From: Thermoclostridium caenicola | GTDB lineage: Bacteria; Bacillota; Clostridia; DSM-8532 | Assembly: GCF_900142095.1 (NCBI RefSeq) | Contig: NZ_FQZP01000003.1 | Span: forward strand, 62,001 to 126,000 | Length of the DNA: 64,000 bases | Direction: 5' to 3' | Part shown: in pieces, positions 27,577 to 36,656 of the stretch | Numbering within the stretch: the stretch's first letter is position 1 | How the letters are laid out: every line of letters begins with the position of its first letter | Made by a program: the position numbers and the translations under genes | Notes under the pieces: generated by a model | The model's input: only the letters and a program-made list of their open reading frames with translations | What the model was told of the DNA's origin: nothing | The model's database searches: none

Positions 27577-28158
27577 ATGAAAGAGCTTTTTGTCATACTC
27601 ATCGGGGCTATGTTCATTGAGAATTTTGTCCTGTCAAAGTTTCTGGGTATCTGCCCATTCCTGGGCGTATCCAAGAAATCCAGCACGGCTTTGGGCATGA
27701 GCGGCGCGGTGGTGTTCGTCAATACCCTGGCCTCAGCGGCCACATGGGCAGTGAACGAGTTCCTGCTGAAGCCCAATGATCTGGAATACTTGCAGACCAT
27801 CGCGTTTATCCTGGTTATCGCTGCATTGGTGCAGTTTGTGGAGATCGTGCTGAAGAAACTGGTCCCGCCGCTTTATAAGGCCCTTGGTATCTATCTTCCG
27901 CTGATCACCACCAACTGTGCGGTTTTGGGTTCGGCCCTCCTCAACGTGGAAAGGAATTACACTTTCCTGCAGGCGGTATTCTTCGGCTTTTCCGCCGGGC
28001 TGGGCTTCACCATGGCCCTCATCCTGTTTTCCGCCATCCGGGAAAGGCTGGAGACCTGCGATATCCCGGAAACTTTCAAGGGCATGCCCATCACCCTGAT
28101 CGCCGCGTCCCTGGTTTCGATCGCCTTTGTGGGATTTGCGGGATTAGTGATCCAGTAA
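27577..28158 (+). CDS. rnfA: Rnf complex subunit A
   Basis: 193 residues with six membrane helices, a paralogue of RnfE with opposite membrane orientation. Family hallmarks are FVLSKFLGICPFLGVSKK near the N-terminus and YLPLITTNCAVLGSAL near 110. RnfA and RnfE together hold an intramembrane 2Fe-2S site in characterised complexes; CPF and NCA cysteines are present. The ATG with AAAGGAATGG upstream is preferred to the TTG two codons before it. Confidence 0.95.
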   Translation: MKELFVILIGAMFIENFVLSKFLGICPFLGVSKKSSTALGMSGAVVFVNTLASAATWAVNEFLLKPNDLEYLQTIAFILVIAALVQFVEIVLKKLVPPLYKALGIYLPLITTNCAVLGSALLNVERNYTFLQAVFFGFSAGLGFTMALILFSAIRERLETCDIPETFKGMPITLIAASLVSIAFVGFAGLVIQ

Positions 28159-28174
28159 GAAGGGGGTAGCAATC

Positions 28175-28984
28175 ATGAGCATTATCATACCCGTCGCCGT
28201 CGTATCGGGCCTTGGCCTGTTTTTTGGCATAGGTCTTGCCTATGCCTCCAAGGTGTTCGCGGTGAAGGTTGACGAGAGAATAGAAAAGGTCAGGGAATTT
28301 CTTCCGGGAGCCAACTGCGGTGCCTGCGGCTTCTCAGGCTGCGATGGGCTTGCCGAGGCCATCGTGAATGAAGGCGTCTCTCCCGGCAAATGCCCTGTAA
28401 ACAGCAAGGAAGGCATTAACGCCATTGCAGAACTGATGGGTATTGACGAAGGAGAGGTATCCCAGATGGTGGCCCGGGTTATCTGCCAGGGTACCTGGAC
28501 CAAAGCGGATATGAAGTATGAATATCAGGGTGTTCAGGACTGCCACGCCGCCAATCAGCTGGGAGGCGGGATGTCTCAGTGCTATTACGGCTGCATCGGG
28601 CTTGGTTCCTGCCAGCGCGCCTGTCCCTTTGATGCCATTGAGCTGAAGAACGGGCTGGCACGAATCATTCCGGAAAAATGCAAGGGCTGCGGCATGTGCG
28701 TGGCTGAATGCCCCAAAGGAATCATCCGGCTTGTTCCGGTGCTGACAGGCTTTACCGTCCTGTGCGCCAATCAGGACAAGGGTGGGGTGGCCAGGAAGAA
28801 CTGCAAGGTGGCCTGCATCGGCTGCATGAAGTGCCAGAAGGTGTGCCCGGCCGGCGCCATTACCGTTGAAAACAACCTGGCCCGCATCGATCATGAAAAA
28901 TGTGAGAACTGCGGCAAATGCGCAGAGGTTTGTCCCCAGTCCACCATCCATGACGCCATGCACGAGCGTTTCCCCATGGACTAG
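28175..28984 (+). CDS. rnfB: Rnf complex subunit B (ferredoxin-interacting)
   Basis: 269 residues. One N-terminal membrane helix (about 4-26) is followed by a 4Fe-4S domain (PGANCGACGFSGCDGLAEA near 45-65). Four ferredoxin-like Cys clusters come next: CYYGCIGLGSCQRACP, CKGCGMCVAECP, CKVACIGCMKCQKVCP and CENCGKCAEVCP. It accepts electrons from reduced ferredoxin. An ATG start follows AGAAGGGGGTAGCAATC. It is the last gene of the operon, with a terminator about 140 bases downstream. Confidence 0.96.
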   Translation: MSIIIPVAVVSGLGLFFGIGLAYASKVFAVKVDERIEKVREFLPGANCGACGFSGCDGLAEAIVNEGVSPGKCPVNSKEGINAIAELMGIDEGEVSQMVARVICQGTWTKADMKYEYQGVQDCHAANQLGGGMSQCYYGCIGLGSCQRACPFDAIELKNGLARIIPEKCKGCGMCVAECPKGIIRLVPVLTGFTVLCANQDKGGVARKNCKVACIGCMKCQKVCPAGAITVENNLARIDHEKCENCGKCAEVCPQSTIHDAMHERFPMD

Positions 28985-29123
28985 TCTTGAAATGCAAGGC
29001 CAATCGTCATGTGCATAAGCCCACCTGTCAACATGAAGAGAGGACGGGCATACGACGAGGTTGCCGGTGCCGGATGCCTGCAGCCTCATTGTGTTTTTGT
29101 CCGGTTTTGTGCGGAACGAAACC

Positions 29124-29152
29124 TGCGGCAGGCGTTACATCTGCCGCTTTTT
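29124..29152 (+). terminator. Terminator of the rnf operon
   Basis: GCGGCAG and CTGCCGC form a perfect seven-base stem followed by TTTTT. A TATAAT (29155-29160) lies three bases further on and is the likely -10 of the next gene. Confidence 0.8.
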
Positions 29153-29154
29153 GG

Positions 29155-29160
29155 TATAAT
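29155..29160 (+). promoter_or_regulatory. Likely -10 element of the ECF sigma/anti-sigma operon
   Basis: A perfect TATAAT directly after the rnf terminator. The -35 region falls in the terminator hairpin and is not close to TTGACA, so the promoter may be weak or need an activator. Confidence 0.45.
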
Positions 29161-29210
29161 GGGAGTAAAACATCAGACAATTGGCCCGGCAGACCGTATT
29201 ATACACGGTT

Positions 29211-29747
29211 ATGGAAAAAGAGATGCAGGATTATGAGGTTGTCAGGCTCTGCCTTGAGGGCAGGACGGAACATTTTGAAACATTGGTTGACCGGTACCAG
29301 AAGCTTGTTTACTCACTGGCCTGGAGCTACCTGAAGGATGCGCAGCTTGCCGAAGACGCCGCCCAGGAAGCTTTTGCAAAGGCCTATAAGCACCTGGCAT
29401 CCTATAATCCCGCATTCAGGTTTTCAACCTGGATTGCCCGCATAACAGCCAATACCTGCACGGATTTTCTGAGAAAAAGAAAGGAATTCTGCCCGATTGA
29501 GGATGCCTTTGAGGTGACCGATCCGGAAGGTACGCCTGAGCAGCATGTGATAGGAAGGGAAACGAAGGACAGGCTAGAAGGCCTTATCAACCGCCTGGAT
29601 CCCAAGTACAGGCAGCCCCTGATGCTTTACCACCTGGCAGGGATGAAATATGAGGAAATCGCCGAATATTTGAAGGTTCCCATGAGCATCGTAAAAAATC
29701 GGATATTCCGCGCAAGGAAAATGCTGAGACAGGCTATGGAGGACTGA
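29211..29747 (+). CDS. ECF RNA polymerase sigma factor
   Basis: About 178 residues. Region 2 covers about 12-80 (LVYSLAWSYLKDAQLAEDAAQEAFAKA with FSTWIARITANTCTDFLRK), and region 4 covers about 115-170 with the HTH KYEEIAEYLKVPMSIVKNRIFRARK. The start is uncertain: ATG at 29211, ATG at 29223, or TTG at 29181; none has a strong ribosome binding site. The downstream gene is a zinc-binding anti-sigma factor, a standard pair. It is separate from the tethered ECF factor at 55098-58544, which has no partner anti-sigma gene. Confidence 0.92.
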   Translation: MEKEMQDYEVVRLCLEGRTEHFETLVDRYQKLVYSLAWSYLKDAQLAEDAAQEAFAKAYKHLASYNPAFRFSTWIARITANTCTDFLRKRKEFCPIEDAFEVTDPEGTPEQHVIGRETKDRLEGLINRLDPKYRQPLMLYHLAGMKYEEIAEYLKVPMSIVKNRIFRARKMLRQAMED

Positions 29748-29751
29748 CGGT

Positions 29752-30300
29752 ATGAAGGATTGCATAGACCAGAAAACATTCAGCCGGTATCTTGAAGATT
29801 CGCTGGAGCCTGAAGTGCTGACAAGACTTGAAGCCCATTGCAGGATTTGTGAGCGTTGCGCCGGTGAACTGGCGGGGTGGAAGGTCCTGAAGGAAAAGCT
29901 TCGGGAAGCGGCCGATGTCGAGGTGCCCGACGGCCTCAAGGAAAAAGTGATGTCCCGCATTGCTGGGGAAAAGATTCTTCCGGCCCGAAGAGAAGGGGGA
30001 GCCAGGCGAGGTCTTGCCGCTGCCATTGTTTTTGCGGCCGCCCTGTACTACCTCTTCCGACCCGTTTTGCGCCCGATCCTGTTCAGCCTGATCTCCGCCG
30101 GTCTTAAGTTCCTGTCGGCTCTGTGGTATAACGCCTTAAGCGCTGTTGGCATGGATCCCGCAATTCTGATCAGGCTCTTTGGGAAAATCATGGCGGGATT
30201 TGGCAGTTTATTGCCTGTGTTCATGGCCGCTACGTTCCTGATGGTCACAGGGCTGGTTGTGCTGATCATAAGGGGAAGGGCGGCGCGGCAGCCGGGCTGA
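29752..30300 (+). CDS. ZAS-type membrane anti-sigma factor
   Basis: 182 residues. The zinc anti-sigma motif HCRICERC (His-x3-Cys-x2-Cys, about 29-36) is intact in the N-terminal cytoplasmic domain. Three hydrophobic segments follow (about 87-105, 107-130 and 150-172) with no large external domain, so a membrane or internal signal is more likely than a secreted ligand. GGAGG near the end of the sigma gene lies 9 bases before the ATG. It would hold the upstream ECF sigma factor inactive until released. Confidence 0.88.
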   Translation: MKDCIDQKTFSRYLEDSLEPEVLTRLEAHCRICERCAGELAGWKVLKEKLREAADVEVPDGLKEKVMSRIAGEKILPARREGGARRGLAAAIVFAAALYYLFRPVLRPILFSLISAGLKFLSALWYNALSAVGMDPAILIRLFGKIMAGFGSLLPVFMAATFLMVTGLVVLIIRGRAARQPG

Positions 30301-30389
30301 GGTCTCCGGTTAGGGCTTTCCTTTTTTATTGTCCTATTATATAATTATAGTGCAGTTTACTTGGGAACAGGCGGGAGGAAGTAATTATT

Positions 30390-30653
30390 ATGGTAGCAAA
30401 AGAAGTCACAATATTGTGCAAAACTGGTCTGGAATCCAAGATGGCAGCCAAGCTGATTCAAAAAGCTTCAGAATATGAGTCCAATATATGGATCCAGAAA
30501 GATGAAAGAAAAGCCAACGCCAAGAGCCTGTTGGGGCTTCTCTCCCTGGGAATCAGTCCCGGAGATACCATCACCATCATCACCGATGGCCGGGATGAGG
30601 AGACAGCTCTCAATGAATTGGAAGCATTTGCAAAGAACGGAATGACGGATTAG
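30390..30653 (+). CDS. HPr-like protein lacking the active-site histidine (Crh-like)
   Basis: 87 residues, HPr length. The usual GLHARPA active site is GLESKMA, so residue 15 is Glu and cannot be phosphorylated by Enzyme I. The regulatory serine is kept: Ser46 in NAKSLLGLLSLG. This is the pattern of Bacillus Crh, which has Gln15 and Ser46 and acts only as a CcpA co-repressor after HPr kinase phosphorylation. The start ATG follows GGGAGGAAGTAATTATT. A separate terminator lies before uvrC. A regulatory role in carbon control is likely but inferred. Confidence 0.88.
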   Translation: MVAKEVTILCKTGLESKMAAKLIQKASEYESNIWIQKDERKANAKSLLGLLSLGISPGDTITIITDGRDEETALNELEAFAKNGMTD

Positions 30654-30662
30654 GAAATAATG

Positions 30663-30688
30663 ACCGTCGGCTTTCAGCCGGCGGTTTT
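30663..30688 (+). terminator. Terminator of the HPr-like gene
   Basis: ACCGTCGGC pairs with GCCGGCGGT (one mismatch) around a short loop, followed by TTTT. Confidence 0.75.
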
Positions 30689-30724
30689 GCTTAAGCGGAA
30701 CATTTGTCAGGATGCGAGGTGGCA

Positions 30725-32566
30725 ATGAAAGCAACCATTGAAGAAACCCTGAAAAGCCTTCCCGATGCGCCGGGTGTCTATATCATGCGCGATCAGGCCA
30801 ACAAGGTGATCTATGTCGGGAAGGCCAAGGTTCTCAAGAACAGGGTGAAGTCCTATTTCCAGAACCGGGAGGACAGGGATGTCAAAACAGCCACACTGGT
30901 AGCCAATGTGGAGTCCCTGGAGTATATCGTCACCCGAACCGAGGAAGAAGCCCTGATCCTTGAGAACACGCTGATAAAAAAGTATAAGCCCAAATACAAT
31001 ATCCTGCTGAAGGATGACAAGACCTATCCCCATATCCGCATCAGCGTCCAGGAGGATTACCCGCGCATCGAGATCGTCCGCAAGATCCAGCAGGATGGCG
31101 CCAGGTATTTTGGAACCTATGTGAGGGTGGGTGCCGTCAGGGAGACCGTGGAACTCATCAGGAGGCTCTTTCCCATCAGGACCTGCAAGCGGAACATCTC
31201 CCCCGACAAAAAGCAAAGACCCTGCCTCTACTACCATATCGGTTTATGTTCCGCCCCGTGCAGCGGGAATATCTCGAAGCAGGAATACGGTCGGATGGTC
31301 CAGAATGCATGCGCCTTTCTTGAGGGCAGGCAGGAGGAAGTCATCAAAAAGCTCGAAGAAGAGATGCAGCGCTATGCCGACGAGCTTAAATTTGAAAAGG
31401 CCGCCGTGATACGTGACCGCCTGAGAAGCGTGAGTGAACTGCTTAAAAAACAGGTAGTCTATTTTACCCGGGATGAGGACAGAGATGTTATCGGCCTGTA
31501 TTTCGACGACTGGCACTGTGCTGCCAGCGTCCTGTCCATCCGATCCGGCCGGCTTGTGGGCAAGCGTTCCTATGTGCTGGAAGGGATGGGGGCATCATCC
31601 CGGGGAGCCGTCATGGACTCGTTTGTCCTCCAGTATTATGATGCCAATCCGGAGGTGCCCAGGGAGATTGCCCTCCAGTATGAACCCGAGTCTGCCGAAG
31701 TGCTGTCGGAGATCCTGTCCAGGAAACGGGGCGGGAAGGTCAGCATCCTGGTACCCAAAAGGGGCGTTAAGGCTGAACTGGTGGAAATGGCCGAGCAAAA
31801 TGCCCGTGAAGAGCTGGAGTTGTACAGGAGGACGGTTCTGATCAGAAACGCCCAGTCCCGGGAAGTCCTGGAAAAACTCCGGTCCCTCCTCAACCTTGAA
31901 AAAGTCCCCCAGGCCATTGAGGCCTATGACATTTCCAATACGGGAGACACGGAGATCGTGGCATCCATGGTGGTGTTCCGGGAGGGGCGCGCCGAACACA
32001 GCCTTTACCGGCGGTTCAAGATGAAAGCAGTCACCATGCAGAATGACTATGCCAGCATGCAGGAGACCCTGCTGAGAAGGTTCGGCCGGTACCTGGACGG
32101 TTCCGAAGACGAGGCCTTCGGGACGCTTCCGGACCTGCTGCTGGTGGATGGGGGCGTTGGCCATGTCAGCGCAGCCAGGGAGGTTCTGGATGACCTGGGC
32201 CTTGAAATTCCCGTGTGGGGAATGGCCAAGGATGACAGACACCGGTCCCATCGGCTGGTGAACGGCGAAGCAAGCATCGATCTGAACCGTGATCAGGAAA
32301 TCCTCCGGTTCATTGCCTCGATCCAGAACGAAGCGCACCGGTACGCGCTCCAGTACAACAGGCATCTTCGGAAAAAGCGCCATCAGCAATCCGAACTGGA
32401 CCTGGTCCCGGGTATCGGAGAGGCCAAAAAACGGGCGCTGCTTCGGGCCTTCGGTTCCGTCAAAAGGATCAGGGAAGCAAGCCTTGAGGAAATCAGCGCC
32501 GTTAAGGGGATCGGCCCAAAGCTTGCCCTCATCATCAAGGAAAGGCTCAAGGGAAACGGTCATTAA
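30725..32566 (+). CDS. uvrC: Excinuclease ABC subunit C
   Basis: Makes the dual incisions of nucleotide excision repair. 613 residues from the ATG preceded by GCGAGGTGGC. Domains in order: GIY-YIG nuclease at about 10-90 (PGVYIMRDQANKVIYVGKA), the UVR UvrB-binding motif near 200-230 (KKLEEEMQRYADELKFEKAA), the RNase H-like second nuclease in the middle (ASMVVFREGR, LLLVDGG), and C-terminal helix-hairpin-helix repeats (LDLVPGIGEAKKRALL and AVKGIGPKLA). All expected parts are present. Confidence 0.97.
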   Translation: MKATIEETLKSLPDAPGVYIMRDQANKVIYVGKAKVLKNRVKSYFQNREDRDVKTATLVANVESLEYIVTRTEEEALILENTLIKKYKPKYNILLKDDKTYPHIRISVQEDYPRIEIVRKIQQDGARYFGTYVRVGAVRETVELIRRLFPIRTCKRNISPDKKQRPCLYYHIGLCSAPCSGNISKQEYGRMVQNACAFLEGRQEEVIKKLEEEMQRYADELKFEKAAVIRDRLRSVSELLKKQVVYFTRDEDRDVIGLYFDDWHCAASVLSIRSGRLVGKRSYVLEGMGASSRGAVMDSFVLQYYDANPEVPREIALQYEPESAEVLSEILSRKRGGKVSILVPKRGVKAELVEMAEQNAREELELYRRTVLIRNAQSREVLEKLRSLLNLEKVPQAIEAYDISNTGDTEIVASMVVFREGRAEHSLYRRFKMKAVTMQNDYASMQETLLRRFGRYLDGSEDEAFGTLPDLLLVDGGVGHVSAAREVLDDLGLEIPVWGMAKDDRHRSHRLVNGEASIDLNRDQEILRFIASIQNEAHRYALQYNRHLRKKRHQQSELDLVPGIGEAKKRALLRAFGSVKRIREASLEEISAVKGIGPKLALIIKERLKGNGH

Positions 32567-32619
32567 ATTTCACCTGATGCCGTATGATAGGATAGAATCT
32601 TTTGGTACGAGCCGGACAC

Positions 32620-33489
32620 ATGAATTTAGGCATGATTCTGCCCCGGGAATCCGGCCGCAGGGAAGAAGGACTGATGAACCGCCTGCTGTCAGTCCTGTCC
32701 ATAGGCCGGCTGCCCGTTGAAACCAAATGGCTTCATTTGGATCCCCATATCCATCTGCTCGTCTGTCATATTCCGGCGATTTATGGTCATGCTATGCATC
32801 GTAAAGGCCCGCTCAAACGGCTGAAGCGCAAACTGGACAGGATGTTCTCAGAGGAAGGGGTCCTCTCTGTCATTGAGCATCCTGCCGCCTGTAACCTGTA
32901 TGGCTCGGAAAAAACCAGGTATGAGCCCTGCCTGATGGATATTGCCGTCGGGCGCTTTACGAAACTTTTGGGTATCGTGCACCGGGGACCGGGCCTGAAC
33001 CGGATGGAAATTACCGTCACCGGGAACCAGCGCCATCTGGAATATGCCATCACGCGGGCTATTTCCCTGGTTAAGACCATCAATGTCCTTATTCCGGAAG
33101 GCAGCCGGGAGCCGGGGCAAGCTGAAGAGGCCTTCGAGGAAACGGGCATCCCCGTTCATATTACCAGCGATCCGGAAGTGCTCAACCGAACCCCCCTCTG
33201 GATTCGGTTTCCCAATGACCATGAAAGCTTCGACTGCCTGCCTGCGGCCTATACGGGCAGGATCATCGACCTGGGGGCGCTTAAGGTTATTGACACCAGG
33301 GCGAAGAGGGTTTATGGTATATGTTTGGAGCTTCCCATGGCCCTCATGAAGGAACTTGGGCCGCTGCCGGATGACCTGAGATATTACAGGCTTCCCGGGT
33401 TCCTTGCGGCAAACTGTGCCAATGCCTGGGGAGAAAGTGCCGCCGAAGCCTCTTTACGGCTGGACATGCGGCTGATTGTTAAACCTTGA
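32620..33489 (+). CDS. Conserved protein of unknown function
   Basis: About 289 residues if read from the ATG at 32620; a start at 32674 (MNRLLS, with GAAGGACTG upstream) is also possible. No signal peptide or membrane helix is seen, so it is probably cytosolic. A basic LKRLKRKLDRMF segment lies near 75, and a possible Rossmann-like alternation (EYAITRAISLVKTINVLIPEG, then RIIDLGALKVIDTRAKRVYG) occupies the second half. It follows uvrC by about 50 bases, and its stop codon overlaps the -35 of the greA promoter. I do not recognise the family and assign no function. Confidence 0.72.
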   Translation: MNLGMILPRESGRREEGLMNRLLSVLSIGRLPVETKWLHLDPHIHLLVCHIPAIYGHAMHRKGPLKRLKRKLDRMFSEEGVLSVIEHPAACNLYGSEKTRYEPCLMDIAVGRFTKLLGIVHRGPGLNRMEITVTGNQRHLEYAITRAISLVKTINVLIPEGSREPGQAEEAFEETGIPVHITSDPEVLNRTPLWIRFPNDHESFDCLPAAYTGRIIDLGALKVIDTRAKRVYGICLELPMALMKELGPLPDDLRYYRLPGFLAANCANAWGESAAEASLRLDMRLIVKP

Positions 33490-33514
33490 CACGGTTTGAG
33501 GTGTCATCTATAAT
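33486..33514 (+). promoter_or_regulatory. Consensus sigma-A promoter of greA
   Basis: TTGACA, 17 bases, TATAAT: a perfect match. The -35 overlaps the stop codon of the preceding gene. Confidence 0.88.
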
Positions 33515-33586
33515 GAATCGTAATGTTAGTCAAGGATATCATTTATCTTTTGGGGGCATGGAATAAAAATAAAGGGGAGAAACGAT

Positions 33587-34063
33587 ATGGAACAGAAAGA
33601 AGTCCTTCTTACCTATGAAGGTCTGAAAAAACTCGAGGAAGAGCTTGAGTATCTGAAGGGGGAAAAGCGCAAGGAGATTGCGGAGCGCATTAAGGCGGCT
33701 CTGACATTTGGCGATATATCCGAAAACTCGGAGTACGATGAGGCAAAGAACGAGCAGGCCCAGAACGAGGCTCGCATTGTACAGCTGGAGACCATGCTGA
33801 AGCGTGCTACCATCATCGATGAGGATGAAGTGGATACCCAGATGGTCAATCTCGGCACCTATGTACGGATCCGGGAGCAGAAGTCGAAGGATGAGTTTGA
33901 ATACCACATCGTGGGTTCAGCAGAAGCCGATCCCGCCTCATTCAAGATTTCCAATGAATCCCCCGTGGGAAGAGCGCTTATGGGGCACAAGAACGGCGAT
34001 GTGGTCGAGGTGGAAGTTCCGGGAGGAAAGCTCAAATACAAGATTATTGACATCCATAAGTAG
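33587..34063 (+). CDS. greA: Transcription elongation factor GreA
   Basis: Reactivates backtracked RNA polymerase by stimulating transcript cleavage. 158 residues. The N-terminal coiled coil (about 8-75) contains [20 protein letters not shown] and the tip motif [18 protein letters not shown] with the acidic residues that reach the active site. The C-terminal FKBP-like domain carries [19 protein letters not shown]. It has AAGGGGAGAAACGAT before the ATG and its own perfect promoter. greA before lysS is common in Clostridia. Confidence 0.97.
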   Translation: MEQKEVLLTYEGLKKLEEELEYLKGEKRKEIAERIKAALTFGDISENSEYDEAKNEQAQNEARIVQLETMLKRATIIDEDEVDTQMVNLGTYVRIREQKSKDEFEYHIVGSAEADPASFKISNESPVGRALMGHKNGDVVEVEVPGGKLKYKIIDIHK

Positions 34064-34072
34064 GATAGCCTA

Positions 34073-34101
34073 TTGTTTGTCAACTCGTAATCATGTATAA
34101 T
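34073..34101 (+). promoter_or_regulatory. Sigma-A promoter upstream of lysS
   Basis: TTGTTT, 17 bases, perfect TATAAT. It starts 10 bases after the greA stop codon. Confidence 0.65.
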
Positions 34102-34116
34102 ATAGCTCTGATATGA

Positions 34117-34154
34117 AACACAGTTTACATATATTATGTAAGCTGTTTTCTTTT
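34117..34154 (+). terminator. Hairpin with U-run between greA and lysS
   Basis: ACAGTTTACATA pairs with TATGTAAGCTGT (one G-T pair) and is followed by TTTCTTTT. It terminates greA, but it also lies just downstream of the lysS promoter, so it could attenuate lysS transcription. Confidence 0.7.
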
Positions 34155-34236
34155 ATGGCTTTCTTTGATTCGCAGGCGCAAGGCGCATGGGATAAAAGAG
34201 GCAGTATTCAGAAAAAACACACCCGGGAGGAAGAAT

Positions 34237-35733
34237 ATGTCTGAGATCATGGAAAACGCAGCAGAACAGCAGCAGGATATAAATGAAATACTGAAAATCA
34301 GGCGTGAAAAGCTTTTTGAGCTTCAGAAGTCCGGCAACGATCCCTTCCGCATCGTCAAGTACGATGTGACCGACAGAACAGCCGATATCGTATCCAGGTT
34401 TGAGGAGTATGACGGGAAAAGGGTATCGGTTGCCGGCCGGCTGATGAGCAAGCGGGATATGGGCAAATCAGCCTTCTGCGATATTCAGGACCGGGACGGA
34501 AAAATTCAGCTTTATGTCCGCATCAATGATCTGGGAGAGGAAAAGTACGCCAGCTTTAAAAAACTGGACATAGGTGACCTTCTGGGTGTGACCGGAACAG
34601 TTTTCAAAACGCGCATGGGCGAGATTTCCATCAAGATAGATGACTATGTCTTGCTGGCAAAATCCTTAAGACCCCTGCCCGAAAAATTCCACGGTCTTAA
34701 GGATACCGATACCCGGTACAGGCAGCGCTACCTGGATCTGATCATGAATCCCGAGGTGAAGAAGACCTTCATCATCCGGAGCAGGATCATTTCGGCCATC
34801 AGGAAGTACATGGACTCCCATGATTTCCTGGAAGTGGATACGCCCATCCTGAACACCATTCCCGGGGGTGCAGCCGCACGTCCGTTCATCACCCACCATA
34901 ATACGCTGGACATTGACATGTACCTGCGCATCGCGCCGGAACTGTACCTGAAGCGGCTGATCGTGGGAGGACTTGAAAGGGTTTATGAGCTGGGCCGCAT
35001 GTTCAGGAACGAGGGCATGGACGTCAAGCACAACCCGGAATTTACCATGATGGAGATCTATCAGGCCTATACCGACTACCATGGTATGATGGCCCTGGCG
35101 GAGGATCTGATCTCGACCGTGGCCCAGGAAGTTCTGGGTACCATGAAGGTGTCCTATCAGGGACAGGAGATAGACCTGACACCGCCATGGAGAAGGATAA
35201 CCATGCAGGAGGCCGTGCTGGAGTATGCCGGCGTCGATTTTGACAAGATTGCCACCGATGAGGAAGCGCGGGCTGTTGCCAGGGCGAAGGGCCTTGAACT
35301 GGAAGGCAATCCGACCAGGGGCGAGGTTTTGAACCTGCTTTTCGAGGAGTTTGCCGAGCCCAACCTGATCCAGCCTACCTTTGTGCTGGACTATCCCGTT
35401 GAAATTTCCCCGCTGACCAAGAGGAAGCCCGACAAGCCCGAGCTGACCGAAAGGTTTGAACTGTTCATCACAGGAAGGGAGTTTGGAAACGCCTACTCCG
35501 AACTCAACGATCCCCTGGACCAGAGGGAGCGATTCCTGGCCCAGGTCAGGAAACGCGAAGCCGGGGATGAAGAGGCCAACATGATGGACGAGGACTTCCT
35601 CATCGCCCTGGAACATGGCATGCCGCCCACAGGCGGACTCGGAATAGGCATCGACAGGCTTGTCATGCTGCTGACCGATTCCTATTCCATAAGGGATGTG
35701 CTTCTGTTCCCGACCATGAAGCCGAAGGACTGA
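34237..35733 (+). CDS. lysS: Lysyl-tRNA synthetase, class II
   Basis: 498 residues from the ATG preceded by GGGAGGAAGAAT. The N-terminal OB fold (about 60-150; [21 protein letters not shown]) binds the tRNA anticodon. The class II core shows motif 1 near FLEVDTPIL, motif 2 [18 protein letters not shown], and motif 3 [17 protein letters not shown] at the C-terminus. It is the class II enzyme, not the archaeal-type class I LysRS found in some bacteria. A hairpin lies in the leader region. Confidence 0.98.
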   Translation: MSEIMENAAEQQQDINEILKIRREKLFELQKSGNDPFRIVKYDVTDRTADIVSRFEEYDGKRVSVAGRLMSKRDMGKSAFCDIQDRDGKIQLYVRINDLGEEKYASFKKLDIGDLLGVTGTVFKTRMGEISIKIDDYVLLAKSLRPLPEKFHGLKDTDTRYRQRYLDLIMNPEVKKTFIIRSRIISAIRKYMDSHDFLEVDTPILNTIPGGAAARPFITHHNTLDIDMYLRIAPELYLKRLIVGGLERVYELGRMFRNEGMDVKHNPEFTMMEIYQAYTDYHGMMALAEDLISTVAQEVLGTMKVSYQGQEIDLTPPWRRITMQEAVLEYAGVDFDKIATDEEARAVARAKGLELEGNPTRGEVLNLLFEEFAEPNLIQPTFVLDYPVEISPLTKRKPDKPELTERFELFITGREFGNAYSELNDPLDQRERFLAQVRKREAGDEEANMMDEDFLIALEHGMPPTGGLGIGIDRLVMLLTDSYSIRDVLLFPTMKPKD

Positions 35734-35766
35734 CGATGATATCATTGACATCGAGGAGGTCTTCAT

Positions 35767-36633
35767 ATGGACAGAAGGAGAGCCCTGGAGATCTTCGGTC
35801 TGCGTGAAGACGCATCAAAAGAGACGATCATTAAACGATACAATGTCCTGTTCAAGAAGATAAGGTACATGGAAGATGCCGGCGATATGGGATTTACCCG
35901 TGATGAGCTGGAAGAGGCCTATAAACTGCTGATGGGTATTGCGTACCACGATCCGGAGGAAGAGCGAAGGAAACTGGCCCGTCAGCAGCATCCGAACCCG
36001 ATTCTGAAAGCTCTTGGCATTGATCAGGACAAGCTGTCCAATTTTATATATTATAATAAATGGAAATTTGTTGTCGGCGCCCTTGTCCTTATATTTGTGA
36101 TTTATGCCATTGTCAGCATCACCAGCCGTGTTGACCCTGATTTCAAGCTCATCATTGCCGGAGAGATCTATGTTGAGGACATCGAAGCCACAGAGCAGGC
36201 GCTCAAGACCCTGGTAGACATCAAGGAGCCACAGGCTCAGCATATTCCTATCAGTGACAGGCTGGATCCTCAATCCCAGTCGGTCTATGAGCAAAAGCTC
36301 AGCGTGGAAATCATGGCCGGAAACAACGATGTTTTCATTGTTGATCTGAACCTGTATAAAAGGCTGGCGCCCTTCGGGATTTTTGTCCCTTTGGATGACA
36401 GGCTGGATGAACTGGGGATTGACAGCTATGATGAGCAGCTCCTTGTGACGCTTCAGACAGAGGATGGTGAGAGCGTTTCTCCTAGGCTTTACGGTGTGGA
36501 CGTAACCGGAAGCCGGTTCCTGGATGAGCAGGGAATTGAGGGAGAAAGGCTGATAGCCGTTATAATGGCAAATGCAGAACATGCCGATGATGCCTTGGAG
36601 TTTATCAAAAAGCTGGCGGAAGCAGTCCAGTAA
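35767..36633 (+). CDS. Membrane protein with degenerate J-domain-like N-terminus
   Basis: 288 residues. Residues 1-60 look like a J-domain (ALEIFGLREDASKETIIKRYNVLFKK, then DELEEAYKLLMG), but the HPD loop is absent (YMEDAGDMGF). One membrane helix at about 100-120 follows the NKWKFVVGA segment. About 165 external residues come next, with the pattern of a small extracytoplasmic domain (FIVDLNLYKRLAPFGIFVPLDDRL, ERLIAVIMANAEHADDALEFIKKL). A strong CGAGGAGG ribosome binding site precedes the ATG. It lies 23 bases before the sigma operon and may be its first gene. The role is unknown. Confidence 0.78.
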   Translation: MDRRRALEIFGLREDASKETIIKRYNVLFKKIRYMEDAGDMGFTRDELEEAYKLLMGIAYHDPEEERRKLARQQHPNPILKALGIDQDKLSNFIYYNKWKFVVGALVLIFVIYAIVSITSRVDPDFKLIIAGEIYVEDIEATEQALKTLVDIKEPQAQHIPISDRLDPQSQSVYEQKLSVEIMAGNNDVFIVDLNLYKRLAPFGIFVPLDDRLDELGIDSYDEQLLVTLQTEDGESVSPRLYGVDVTGSRFLDEQGIEGERLIAVIMANAEHADDALEFIKKLAEAVQ

Positions 36634-36656
36634 AATATCTGTGAGGAGGCGAACCT

